Shown here in pieces: positions 11,520 through 23,240 of a stretch of DNA of 64,000 nucleotides; within the stretch, counting starts at the first letter, position 1, and each line of letters opens with the position of its first letter. A program made the position numbers and the translations under genes. The stretch is from assembly GCF_004664715.2 (NCBI RefSeq), contig NC_051072.1, forward strand, positions 30,091,994-30,155,993. The letters run 5' to 3'. The notes beneath the pieces are model-generated. The model was given only the letters and a program-made list of their open reading frames with translations. It was not told the origin of the DNA and made no database searches. Origin of the DNA: Peromyscus leucopus. Taxonomy: Eukaryota > Chordata > Mammalia > Rodentia > Cricetidae.

Positions 11520-12290
11520 TTCATCATTTTAACAGGTAGAGGAATTCAAACTAAAGCAACTTTGAGATTTCACAATACTCCTGTCGAAATGGCTAAGATA
11601 AACAGCTGACAACAAATGCTGGGAAGGCTGTAGGCAAAGAAGACTCCTCATTCACTACTGGTGGGCATGCAAATTAGCATAGCCACTCTGGAAAGCAGTA
11701 TGAAGAATCCTCAAAAACTAAAAGAAAAAAAAATCGACCGTATATCCCAGGTATGCCACTCCTTACCATGTGCCAAAAGACTCTACAACCTAGTCCACAC
11801 ATACCTGCTCAGCAACGTCCATTGACACTCTAGTCACAGTAGCCAGGAATGGGGGAAAATCTAAATATCCTTCTACAGATGGGTGTGTGATGAAAATGTG
11901 GTACTTATACACAGTGAAATATTATCCAGCTCTAAAGAAAAATTAAATCATGCAATTTTATGAAAAATGGATGAACCCAGGAAAGATTATATTGAGTGAG
12001 GTCACCCAGATTCCAAAAGACAAATGGAACATGGTTCTCTCTCATCTATGGTTGCTAGCTCCAAATCTTCAGATGTGAGGATGCAACAGGGAGTAACCAG
12101 AGAAACCAGGAAAGAAGAAAGGGACCGTAGTGGGCATCGGGTAGGGGACATGAGGAGGAAAGAGGAAAATAATGGGATAAAGGTGATATAAGGCAAGAAA
12201 TAAAACATCAGGGAGGAGGAGAGGGGTTCAATACAGATGAAGAAAGAAGAAGGGAGGAGAAAAAAAATAGCAAAGCTTGTTGGACAAAGC
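11520..12290 (+). mobile_element. L1 ORF2 3' end and 3' region, plus strand (right of nested insert)
   Basis: Resumes L1 with gaggaattcaaactaaagc, tggtgggcatgcaaattagc, gaaatattatccagctct and ggatgaacccaggaaagatt, the final part of ORF2, then a purine-rich 3' tail (12100-12270). Frames are broken. Confidence 0.85.
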
Positions 12291-12345
12291 TTCAAGGAAT
12301 CATATTGTTTTATATTTACTTAAAATTATATATCATATAAATAAC

Positions 12346-12347
<2 letters not shown>

Positions 12348-12382
<35 letters not shown>
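12348..12382. repeat. (GT)n microsatellite
   Basis: About 17 GT units. Confidence 0.97.
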
Positions 12383-12384
<2 letters not shown>

Positions 12385-13504
12385 CTTAAAGGACGTTATG
12401 ACACTTTTGCTGAAAGTCCTCTTCACAAGAACAATAGGCTAAGAGAAACTCCAGTAGCATGTACAATTATGGTTCTTTGGTCAGAGTAGCCCAAGTGACT
12501 CCCTAAACAATGTAGACTACTGCTGCTGCCCTTGATTGCCTGGGAGAGGTTGAAGGCAAATAAGCCTCTATTGCTGAAGACACTGCACATTTAGGACACA
12601 AGACTTTGATTATTCTATTCAATTGAAGCTAACCTGAAAATCTCCTTCCTGTGGTCTAGCTTCCATGGGACCAGAAAATACTGTGTAAGTTGCTAAGGCA
12701 AGGAAGCATTTGAAAGTGTTGCCCAACTTCAACACCTAAAAATCACAGCAATGATGATCATGGCAAGATATCTGTAAGAGTGCAATAAGTGGCACTCACA
12801 AGTTGGTGCTGGGCATCAGTTATCTAACTAAGGCCCATTTTGGCATGAGGAAGATCATGCCTGGCACTAGAAATCCAGCCAACTCACTAGAATTAGTGAG
12901 GTCCGGGATCTTAGGAGATGGTCTAGTTCCCTCAGTTTCCTACACCAGCATTATTCCTAACTGCATTCTAAACCTTATCCTTATAACCAGAAAGAAGTGT
13001 AGCTCCCACACCTCACTGAAGAAGCCTCTCTTTACAGAGGATGGAGATCATCACAGAAAACCATTATAAGACAAAATACAAAAAGCAATGGATCCAAGTC
13101 ACAAAAGATACATCTATATCACAGTTCCTATATCCATGGCTTAGGAAACATCACTGAAGAGATTTAAGACATTGACGAATGATTGTAAAAGCCAGAATAC
13201 CAGGAAATCTTCTTTGAAGCAGTCTCTCCTAGAAATAATGCCCGAACAAGACCTGAACAAAGACAATATTAGTAGGCATGCTACTCTGGAAGGGGGGAAA
13301 ATACAAAAGGCCACATCCCTAGATAAAGAATTACAGGCAACTAATGACTACTGGAAGAGGGAGAAATAGCTTCTCCCATGGATGATGCCCTTAATTATCT
13401 AACATAGGTGGTCCTCTCTGAAACCATATACACATAAATAACAAAAACAGACCCTACAGATTGCCAAGCCTTCCTGGGCACATATATCTACATGCACATA
13501 ATAG

Positions 13505-13505
<1 letters not shown>
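12383..13505 (+). mobile_element. L1 (Lx-type) 3'UTR, plus strand
   Basis: The second half carries aggcatgctactctggaag, cttctcccatggatgatgcc and ataacaaaaacagaccctac, matching other L1 3'UTR copies in the window (15548-15872, 26953-27356). The first part (12383-12800) is less certain. Open frames at 12803-13069 and 13172-13369 fall inside this non-coding relic. Confidence 0.65.
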
Positions 13506-13548
<43 letters not shown>

Positions 13549-13553
13549 ACACA
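13506..13553. repeat. (CA)n microsatellite
   Basis: About 22 CA units with one interrupting T, at the 3' edge of the L1 tail. Confidence 0.97.
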
Positions 13554-13614
13554 ATTTGAGGTCTCAGAAGGTACCATTGTTGTGCTGAGGACATCAGTTG
13601 TTCTGCATCCTGTC

Positions 13615-13745
13615 TAGCAGTTATTCATTAATTCATCTCATGTGTTTTGAAATTTCCCATATGCCAGGCACTGTGCCAACACTGCGAATGCATGATGAAA
13701 AGGTTTCAGTCTTGCTCCTCTCCAAACATGTAATAGTCCAATAGG
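13615..13745 (+). repeat. Ancient mammalian repeat trace
   Basis: ttattcattaattcatct followed by catatgccaggcactgtgcc resembles an old pan-mammalian LINE-type repeat with a gtgccaggcactg core. Too diverged for a family name. Confidence 0.4.
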
Positions 13746-14539
13746 TCAGACTAAGAAGTAAAAAGGCAATCATGATGCAATGCATTGCATATTATGGTAA
13801 TTTATTTAATTAATACTCTCCATCATGGATCAAATTATATGCAGAAATGACACTGACTATTTTCCACCAGATAAAGTCAATTTTTTCAGCAGCTTACAAT
13901 GTGAAACCTAAATGTTTTAATTTAGAATACCCAAATCTGACATATATGTTACACACTATATATTTGTAATATCTATATAAACTTCTAAGACTTTGCTTTA
14001 CTATTTGAAATAGCAATTCTCAAACCATAATTGTCTAATTCTCTCCTGTCATATGTATGCATCCTCCTTGTAACCAAATATAATTATCCCTGAGTACATG
14101 AACCTAAAATTTGGATTACGATGGTCCAAAACCACCGTGGAAGTGCTGAAACCACAAAACAAGAAGGAATGAGTAGAGTAACAGTGTGGGCTGTTTAACA
14201 TAAACATCCAGGTCCAAACAGAAACAGCGAGAATTCAGCTATATATATGTAAGATCTGCTGTAACTTTCTTACAAATAGTCAAGCCTGTTGATCCTCGTT
14301 TACTTTTATTGTTTAAAAGAACAGTTTGAAGTTCCTATCTTTAAGGCTAGGCTTTGGCAGTGGAGAATAAAAGAGACGTGTATGTTTAATCTCTGGGGCG
14401 CTTGTTACCTGAGCCTATAGCTATTTCTAAGCTTCCCATCTAATTCATCAAAATACATAAAAGCTCAAGATAAAAATAAAAGGACAGCTTGAAACTTTAG
14501 ATTGTCCACAGTGTTTTTCACTGATCATAAAAAACAAAG

Positions 14540-14640
14540 GCAAGTCCTCTCTGGGAGTAAGGAGAGGCATTCTGTGACTTGCCCAAGGTCACACAACTAT
14601 GTAGACACAGATCGAGGAGTGTGCTTTCCTGGTTTTGAAG
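14540..14640 (-). repeat. MIR SINE remnant, minus strand
   Basis: tgacttgcccaaggtcacac followed by aactatgtag and a shortened specificity region is the reverse complement of the MIR core-and-A-box neighbourhood. MIR predates placental radiation, so this marks old orthologous DNA. Confidence 0.75.
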
Positions 14641-14699
14641 ATGTGCCTGGTGACAGCCATGTCAGGAAATCTGGGAATCAGAGGCAGGGCTGTAGTTCA

Positions 14700-15342
14700 T
14701 TAACATCTTAGTATCAACCATGGTGAAGGCATAAAAAAAAAATAAATAAATAAGAGCTATTCAATGTGGGAAATGTATTAAAGAAAATCATCTGTAGTAA
14801 AGAAGAGCTTGAAAGGACACTCTAGGATACCTGCAGCAGTTCTAAAACCGAAATCAGAGGATGTCAGAGTACCCATGTGGCCAGAGTGGGAATGGAGGAG
14901 AAGCAGAGGTCCTTGTGGCGACATGGGAACCTTGAAAGACAGGCAATCATGTGGGACGGAAAAGAGACTTCAGAAGATGGGTCTAGGAGGCAGAGCGGGG
15001 AGAATATGCTGGATTTTCATGCAATAACTACAAGATAAGCCCTGTGGGAAGCCAACTTGCAAGACACCCTAAGGAATACGGAGAGTCTATATAGCGCTTG
15101 GAAAAAGTGGGAATAGACAGAGCAGATAAAGGTCTGAGGTTAACCTAAGGCCTTTGACTCCAATACCCCTGTTTAATCTGTTTTTGCTTCTTTGTGACAT
15201 TTCACTTACAGAAAGAATTCTATAATGCAACCAAGCTTTGAAATTCATCATAGTAGACAATCATACTTTCAGATACATCTTAATACATCATCATAGTGTT
15301 TCCTACAAATGGTGTACTGTACTCCATTTTTTTAAAGCCCAA
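14700..15342. other. No feature recognised
   Basis: Unique-looking, moderately GC in 14800-15050, with a short AAAT tract at 14730-14752. The open frame at 14809-15027 has no recognised domain. Confidence 0.4.
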
Positions 15343-15357
15343 AATTGATCATTTCTA

Positions 15358-15872
15358 TTTTTTCTTTTTGATTATTGAAATTGTTGATATACTTACATAA
15401 TTTTCTCCTTCTTTTTTCTCCCTCCAAACCCTCCCATATAATTGCTCTTTGTTCTCTTTAAACTTCGTGGCTTATTTCACATTAATTATTTTTTACATAT
15501 ATATGTATAATACATGCATATATATTTCTAAATAAAACCTGTTCAACTTGAGAGCCAAGTCTTGATGGATACATCTACAAAGCATCTCCTGCACTTAGAG
15601 TTCAGGAGAAATTGCAGAAGAGGTGGTAGAAATATTGTAAGAGCAGAAGAATCAGAGAGTTTGCTGTGCAATAGTATCTTCTAGTAATGGCACAAGCCAT
15701 ACCCACAGAGTCTCATCAACATGACTCCTAAGCATAAACTGAACAAGGACAATAATAGACATGTCAAGTGGACAGGGGAAAATCCATGAGGAATCAACCA
15801 TACTCAAGGAATAACAGGCAACTGAGGATGCTGAGAGTGGGGGATTCAGTCTTCCCTGGGGAAGAGCACGCC
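15358..15872 (-). mobile_element. 5'-inverted L1 insertion (Lx-type), minus strand, with 15-bp TSD
   Basis: Flanked by perfect copies of aattgatcatttcta (15343-15357 and 15873-15887). The left segment, to about 15547, is an L1 3' end in antisense, starting with a T-rich tract (poly(A) side) and passing accctcccatataattgctc. From about 15548 the L1 3'UTR switches to sense orientation (gagtctcatcaacatgactc, cttccctggggaagagcacg). Opposite orientation of two parts of one L1 between one target duplication is the twin-priming signature. The minus-strand open frame at 15652-15915 is spurious. Confidence 0.85.
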
Positions 15873-16156
15873 AATTGATCATTTCTACGTTTAAAATGAA
15901 GAAATCAAACCTCACAATATTTAAGAGACTTCTCTCAATAATAAATAGTTACAGTGTTCATCAGCAGGGTCTAGAAATTTGAGTATTGGGCTTCAAATTT
16001 TGGAGTTAGAATCATTGTTCACAAATTGATGCAAAGGACCAATATATTTGGTCAAGAACTATGCCTACTAAAAGTTTCAACATACCATCCTACTTTTCAT
16101 TAGATTACATTGTATCTTTTTTATTTTTATTTATTTATTTTCTCTTTTTTTCCCCA

Positions 16157-16226
16157 GGTGCTTGGAATTGAATATAGGGCCTCACTCATGCTAGTTTTTG
16201 CCACCAAGCTATATCCTAAAGCCCAA
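16157..16226 (-). repeat. ID-like SINE, minus strand
   Basis: ggtgcttggaattgaatata, gggcctcactcatgctag and ccaagctatatcc follow the reverse complement of the ID (tRNA-Ala/BC1-derived) consensus, preceded by a T-rich stretch at 16118-16155 that would be its A tail. Confidence 0.7.
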
Positions 16227-17724
16227 TTATATCATATATATCTATGGAGCATAGTTTTTATGGTAAAGAACAAAGGTATTTAAGAATAGGAGGGAAGGTA
16301 TCAGAGTCTCATTAATCTACAATTTTAGAGTAATGCTGTGCTCAACAGGCAGTGAATTGTGAGGCTATAAGTACATACAAGAAGTTGGAAATAGGCCCTT
16401 ATTGAATACAACTGCTAGGTAATTCTTTTTTTGTTCAGGAGGTATTTTGAAAAAAATTACTATGACTCTAAGAACATTATAAACAGATCTCTGTTGTGAG
16501 GCTATTGACTTGCTCATATTAAAGAGCCTGACAAGAGAAAAACAGATGTGGATGAAGCTGATAGAGAATTCAGAATCCCTTAGAATTCTACACCATTAGC
16601 CATTATCATTGTTTGCTTTTATTTGAGGAGTACATGTGGGCTACCATGAAGATGAAATGATATCTACTGTAGAAACCTGGAAGCCAGAGTCTTCTTTATT
16701 AAAGCAAAGTAGAAAGACAGGGAAGAATTTTGCTGAATAGAATTCAGGGTATGACAAAGTTATTCCAAGGTTGATAATAGTCACATTATTTTCAGTTATT
16801 AAATGTTTAGTTGGTACTAATTGTCTCTGGGGGAAAAAAAGGAAATTGTGGGCATCATTACTGCTCTTAACCTGCCCTTTAGATCAGGAAGTGGAAAATC
16901 CAGTAGACAATTTGCTGGATTATCAAATTCCCACAGACCACTGCAAGATCAGCATGGCCCCCCATCCCTAACACCTGTCAATGTTGTTATCTTAGCCCGC
17001 TTCATGTGCTCACTGAAAAACTCACCTCTGCAATGGGGTTGCTGTCTACTTAATTGTCATTCTGCTGTTCTGAGTTTTTCTTCCTTCAAAGTCTAGTTCT
17101 TGAAACAGTTTTTATATCTTGAACACTTCCCCTTATCTCTGTATAGACGTTTAAAAGGTGTCAGTTAAGGAAAACTACACCTGACAATAAATTCTTTAAG
17201 AAACATAGATATCTAGAAAGATCAAAGACAATAGGGACTGAAATTTGTAAGTGATGTTATTTTAAACAAATATGGGTGTAACTGAGATCCCATGACATTA
17301 TGGAGTGTTACCATATTTTATACTTTAGGAACAAAAGAAGAAAAAGTCTGAAGATCAAAAGATGAAGGACAGAAGTCTGAAAATTTTTTCAGTATTGTTT
17401 AAACAGTTCTCTTATTGTAAGTTAGGGTGGATTTAGAGTCAATGCCATTTCAATGAAAAAAAAACTCACTTTAACTTTTCAAAAGCATGCATAATAGGTG
17501 TGATAGCTTCTTAATGGGCAAAAATGTATGGCTATAGCTTTAAAATTAAAACCTTAAGCTAAAATTATAATCCAACTCATTTTAACCTAAATCACTCATC
17601 AAGTTTTAAAATTAAAACTTCAGTTGTATAGGACCATGTCTTCCAGGACTCTTGAATCTATGTATAAAAACACAATCAGTGTACAGTCATTGACTTGGGA
17701 TACTATAGAATTAAGGCCTGAAGG
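16227..17724. other. No feature recognised
   Basis: AT-rich unique-looking DNA. Open frames at 16771-16971 and 16821-17096 overlap in two phases and carry no known motif. Confidence 0.4.
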
Positions 17725-18095
17725 AATGGTTCCCTGGAAAGATCACTTGCTGTGTAATCATGAAAACCTGAATTCTTTTCCACAACATCCATGTATTTAA
17801 AAAAAACTGAGCAGGGACACATATGTATGTACTTGTCATGTTAGCGCTAGGTACATGCACTTGTAACATTAACACTAAGAGGCAAAGAGGTGTTGAGACA
17901 GGAGGATTTTGGGGGATTTCTGGCCAGCCAGCCTAGTCAGGCTGTGAACTCCAGGTTCAGTGAGAGGTATTGTCTCAATAACAGAAATAAAGTGTAGAGT
18001 GACAGAGGATAACACCCAGAGACAACCTTTGACCTCCATATGTACACACAAGAACATGCACACACATATATCACACATTAAAATAAAAATGAAAA
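17725..18095 (+). repeat. B4-type SINE, plus strand
   Basis: tggttccctggaaagatcac at the tRNA-like start, ttgagacaggaggatttt, ggccagccagcctagtcagg, ctccaggttcagtgagagg and a terminal CA/A-rich tail match the composite tRNA/7SL B4 layout. Diverged. Confidence 0.7.
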
Positions 18096-18099
18096 ATAG

Positions 18100-19869
18100 T
18101 CATTATATGTAATCTGCTTAAGAAATCATAAACCAGGAACACTAAGGGTGATGGAAAGGCAGACCCTCACAGTTCTTGATGTTTCACAGCAGCCTGTATA
18201 TATAGTTCTTCAGTATTCTGAGTGACTGGCACTTACATTCCAGGAGCACACTGGTCTAGGAGAGACAGATGTCTATCTGGAAATAAGCCACCTCTGTGCT
18301 ATCTTTCTGTTACTCCCACAAGTCTTGTGTCTTTTTTGAGTCTGTTTCTCTCGAGAAATAGATACTATACCTGTCCAACTTATTCCAGCGTAACTGCATC
18401 AAGAGTTGGAGATGGATTGTGGGAAATATGTGGAAGTACTTTGAAAGATTAAAAATGCCCTGTTTATGTAAGCTACCCTTCTAATGTGGTCAGCACAACC
18501 ACAGATTGGAAGAGCTGCTTGGTTCCCAGCTTATTCCACCTCTACATTTGAACCACATCCTGATTGCTGCCTACTAACCCCCTCACACATTCATAATCAT
18601 TTACCTTCTACTACATATGCCCAGAGGTAGCACCAAACTACTATTTTCCCCTTCTAACTTTCAAATTTCAGGAAAGTAAGAAATCAAAATAAATTGGCAT
18701 CGTAGAGTCTAAAGAGTGACTAGTCATATACTACACATGCAAACATAACCTCATATTTGGATCTTTCAGGGTTTCAACAGTCATGACCTCATGGTTCCCA
18801 TATTGTTTGTCCTCTTGACTTGTTAATATGCAATTCATATTTTCTCAATTAGTTGGTGATCTGATGCTGAGCGGGTCTGTGCTGCTAAGGTGAATTCAGT
18901 AACAGGCTTTGCCATTAGTATGTGAAATGCAAGCCAATTTGCAAGGTTATGATCTTTATGGCTCATCTGCATTGTTTTCTTCCACCGTCTTACCTCCATT
19001 GCTCACACTTGATGCCATTTGTTACTCCCTAGTCTGTGTTACCTTTTACCTCCCACTCCCTTTAGGACCTACCATTTTCTTCAATGCCTGCCAAATGCCC
19101 TTCTTTTGCAGGCTCATCCATCCTGATAAAATTCTGGACTCACTTCAGGCTCCATTCCCTACTTCCAACTTCTAGGCCAGCTGTAATCTCATGGGCCTTT
19201 CTTTTCCTCTTCTGTGATGTCCAGTGTGTGGAGGAGACTCTGTCTCATGCTTCCCAGTATTCTGCTACCTGGAGTAAAATTTGAATGTAATTCTTCTGTT
19301 TGCTTTGTTTCTTCTTCTATACTTTCAATTTTCCTTTTGCTTTCCTCTCACCTACAAGATAATACATTGATTCCTTATTATGTCCCTGCTGTATTTTCTC
19401 TCACCTTCAGTCCATTCTCTTTTCATACTCTTATTTATTTGTTTTTCTTTTTGTAAGCTTGTGGCTGGAATTCATTCTATCTCCTTAATAGGAGTCTGTA
19501 ATTTAAGGCTATGCATTCCTGGATATCTGTCACCATGGGTAGGCCTTAGAAAAATAAAATATTTAACCTCACCATTTCTTGTGTGTTTCTTATCTTTATG
19601 TTCTACAGGTCGTAGAATATTGTTTGATTCAATGAAGAGACATTGACATTCTGGACTTCTTACAATTTTTTTTTTCCTAAAAAAGACATCTGGAAAAAAA
19701 CCAGTCAATCCATCATCCATCAGTCAACCATTTAGTAGGACTCAGAGAAACTACAAAAGCACCTTTTGTGCATAGGTCTTTATCATCTTTATTGCATGTG
19801 ATGTGTATATTTGGTACTTGTGGCAGAGATTCTATTTCTATAGAACTAAGCTCACATTATAGATTACAG

Positions 19870-19870
<1 letters not shown>
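18100..19870. other. No gene recognised
   Basis: Unique-looking DNA with pyrimidine-rich stretches (18960-19460). Several overlapping plus-strand open frames (18909-19646) are rich in Ser/Leu/Phe because of the pyrimidine bias and look non-coding. Confidence 0.4.

Positions 19871-19871
<1 letters not shown>

Positions 19872-19914
<43 letters not shown>
19872..19914. repeat. (AT)n microsatellite
   Basis: About 21 AT units; self-complementary, cruciform-prone. Confidence 0.98.
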
Positions 19915-19918
<4 letters not shown>

Positions 19919-20122
19919 ATTTATTGAGTTAGGGTCTCTCACTGGATGTGGAGCTGGTCAATTCTAGCTAGGTTAGATAGCCAGCATCCATGGCATCTTT
20001 TCTGCCTACTGTGTGCCAGGATTAGATTGCCAACCATGCCTGCCTGGCTTTTATGTCTGTTCTGGGGATTCAAACTCAGATCCTCGCAAGTGTGGTGAGT
20101 CCTTTATTCACTGAGCCATCTC
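19915..20122 (-). repeat. B4-type SINE, minus strand
   Basis: gatttattgagttagggtct, tgtgtgccaggattagattg, catgcctgcctggctttta, ctggggattcaaactcag and actgagccatctcc are the reverse complement of a B4 SINE. The (AT)n tract sits at its tail side. Confidence 0.8.
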
Positions 20123-20126
20123 CTGA

Positions 20127-20480
20127 TGTGGAACAATCCTTTGCTACACTATGAATATGTATTACTCTCATTGGTTAGTAAAAAGCTGACAGGCCAGTAG
20201 CTGGGCAGGAAGTTAGGCAGGAAAGCCTGAGTGAGAATGCTGGGAGGGAGAAAAAGGGAAGGGCCAGGAGTAGCCAGCCAGACACAGAGGAAGCAAGATT
20301 TGAATGCGTTATTGAGAAAAGGTCTAAAGCCACATGGCTAAACATAGATAAGAATTATGGGTTAATTTAAGTGTAAGAGCTAGTTAGTAATAAGCCTGTG
20401 CTATTGGCTGAGCATTTATAATTTATATTAAGCCTCTCAGTCAATTATTTGGGAAGCTGCTTTTGGGTATTTGGGAACAG
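20127..20480 (+). mobile_element. mys-like rodent LTR (solo)
   Basis: Starts tgtggaacaatcctttgct and includes ctctcattggttagtaaaaa, gccagccagacacagaggaa, atgggttaatttaagtg and aagagctagttagtaataag, ending near tgggaagctgc. I recognise this as an LTR common in cricetid genomes (mys/MYSERV type). Its second block resembles the LTR start at 63914. No internal region follows. The 3' edge is approximate and no target duplication was found. Confidence 0.75.
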
Positions 20481-22300
20481 GCGAGTGGGATGTTAGAATT
20501 GTCATGTTTACAGGGAAACCTAATAATCAACGACAATGGAGGGCCTATTATTGAATGATATCTAAGAGAAATTAACTGTAATAAAATACATACAGAAAAG
20601 TTGATGTCCTTGGATCTCACATAAATATGGTCATTTGCATTTGAGCTCCTTTTCAAACTAAGAGGCATGTATTATTTTTATTGGCTGTGAACAGTTCTGG
20701 GGGCAGAACTGGTTGGTAACCTAGACTAAAAGAAAAACAAAACAAACAAACACCCTGCATCTCTAGCTGCCTTCTTGAAGTCCAGGCTGCGAAAGGACTT
20801 CAGCTAGATCCATTTAGCAAGGCTGTCCATGGACTCCTGGCCCACAGAAACTGAGACAAGGACTCTGTTTTCTTAAGCAGCTAAGTAGGACTATGTACAT
20901 CTAATGCACTGGTGGAACTCTAGCATGCACGGGCAGCTCTTGGATCTGCATCATGTTAAACAAATAGAAGTCCTAAATCAAACTACTAAGAAAATTAGGT
21001 TTACCCATGTTGAAATTATTTTGTATTTGTCTTGGATGAAATCACTTTCCCTTGATTTTGCATTTGAAAACAGCTTAAGTTAAATATTTTAGAGATAATT
21101 ATATAAACAGAAGAGAAGAAGGAATTTCAATAATAGTACATAAATTATTATTCGAAGATCTTGAATACTCATATAAGTCACTATTTTTACCTTTCAACAC
21201 CTATGCCTAATAGTAATCTCTAATCAGGTTGTCGATCCTCAAGTTGTAGGGACAAAACTAGGATAACTCTATTTGAAATGCCACTCGTTGATATTTTCCA
21301 GTTCTGTGTCAACTTAACTAAATGCATAAAACATATTTTCTCCTGCTGTTGATTTTTTATTGTTCTGAGACTGTAGTAAACATGAGGCCGCTGTGCTTAA
21401 GGCTATAATTTTGTGCAGGAAACCACAGTTTGGGCTGGGAATAATTGCCACGAGGGCTACGATTGAAAGATAAAGTTAGCAAAAATCTTGTGACATTCCT
21501 ATTAAAGTCTGTCCTTTGTAAGAAAAATTTCTAATTATTTCTTAAGCATTGAACCCAATACTGGAGGAAATGCTATAGATTTCATTTTTGTAACGAAGCA
21601 GCATTCTTACCATTGTTTCTACACTGAACGTAGGTGAAAAAAAATAAAGTAATTTTAGATCTTCTTTGAATTAAACTATTTGGCCTAAGAACAAAGTAGT
21701 TCTATCTATAATAGATATATTTTAAAAAAAATTTTACTTTGCTTTTGGCTTCAACCATCTCTATCATTTTCCCTAACCCCACCCACAATATCAATCATTT
21801 TAGGAACTGTCACTCCCTTTTTATTTATGATATTACAAAAGGTAAAATAAATTTGGGACAAATTATGTTTTATTGTTACGGAAGTAGTCTAACGGTTCCT
21901 TTGGGTACCATATAGAGACTCTGAAAGTATGTTCGGGAAGGTTTATCTCATCCTTTGTGTTGTAAACTGGAATTCTTAAATAATTGTTGTGATTTAAAAA
22001 CTGTACTCAAAAGTACTCTGTGGTCATCAACTTTAATGTGCACGCTTTTCCTCCCATCTCTACATCTTTACCCCAGAGATAACCCTGAGTTCAAGTGGAG
22101 GGATGCACTTGGCCTTTACTGTTTCTGCCAGTTTGCCTCTCATCACATGGTAAGCCCGGCTTTGCACTGTTCATAACACTGTAGCTGCTGCCTTTACCTG
22201 GAGATGTTAGTGAAGTGATCTCATGCAACTTAGACTCAGGAAAGGCCCCAGTATTAGCCACTCCCCTGTCAGGATTTCTCTTGAATATAGCAAAACTTAC
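20481..22300. other. No feature recognised
   Basis: Unique-looking DNA with short A-rich runs. No repeat or gene named. Confidence 0.4.
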
Positions 22301-22305
22301 TGACA

Positions 22306-22354
22306 GGAAACAACAACAACAACAACAAAAACAAAAAACAAAAAACAAAAAAAA
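22306..22354. repeat. (CAA)n / A-rich simple sequence
   Basis: Six CAA units grading into CAAAAA units. Confidence 0.9.
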
Positions 22355-22461
22355 CCACCATGGACATGGAGACTTTGATTTCTCCCAAATATTTATTGCA
22401 ACATTGTAGACATACAACTCATCCATATTCATTGAAGACACTTTCAAGATTTATTTCATCA

Positions 22462-23070
22462 TCTTTTTTTTTTTGAGTTGCACATTTTTTAATTTTATTT
22501 TACAATACTATTCAGTTCTACATAACAGTCACAGATTTCCTTGTTCTCCCCCTTCCTGCCCCCCTCCCCTTCCCCCCAGCCCACCCCCCTTTCCCACCAC
22601 CTCCAGATCAAGGCCACCCCCGAGGACTGAGATCGACCTGATAGACTCAGTCCAGGCAGGTCCAGTCCCCTCCTCCCAGATTGAGCCAAGCGTCCCTGTA
22701 TAAGTCCCAGGTTTCAAACAGCTATCTCATGCAATGAGCACAGGACTAGGTCCCACTGCCTAGATGCCTCCCAAACAGATCAAGCCAATCAACTGTCTCA
22801 CCTATTCAGAGGGCCTGATCCAGTTGGGGGCCCCTCAGCCTTTGGTTCATAGTTCATGTGTTTCCATTCGTTTGGCTATTTGTCCCTGTGCTTTATCCAA
22901 CCTTGGTTTCAACAATTCTCGCTCATATAAACCCTCCTCTTTCTCGCTAATTAGACTCCCAGCGCTCCACCAGGGGCCTAGCCATGGATGTCTGCATCCA
23001 GATTCCTCAGTACTTGGATGGGGTTTCTGGCACAACTATTAGGGTGTTTGGCCATCTCATCACCAGAGTA
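22462..23070 (-). mobile_element. L1 (Lx-type) 3' end, minus strand
   Basis: Starts with a T-tract, then a C-rich block (22545-22615), ggcaggtccagtcccctcct, cagatcaagccaatcaactg, ttcatgtgtttccattcgtt, ctagccatggatgtctgcat and tttggccatctcatcaccag, the antisense of the ORF2 end and 3' region of rodent L1. It shares landmarks with 2085-2375 and 42531-42670. Frames on either strand here are by-products. Confidence 0.9.
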
Positions 23071-23094
23071 TTTCATCTTCTTTTTTATACTGCT

Positions 23095-23240
23095 TTTGGA
23101 ATTGTGTCTCATGTAGTTCAGGGTCATTTCCTTAAGCCCTCTATGAAGCTGAGAATGACTTTGGATTTATGCTCTTCTTAATTCCACCTCCTGAGGGCTG
23201 GGATCATATGTGAACACCTCTACAACAATTTTTATGTCGT
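23095..23240 (-). repeat. Diverged 7SL/B1-like SINE, minus strand
   Basis: attgtgtctcatgtagttca, atgactttggatttatgctc and ccacctcctgagggctggga follow the antisense B1/PB1 pattern with about one mismatch in five. Confidence 0.6.
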
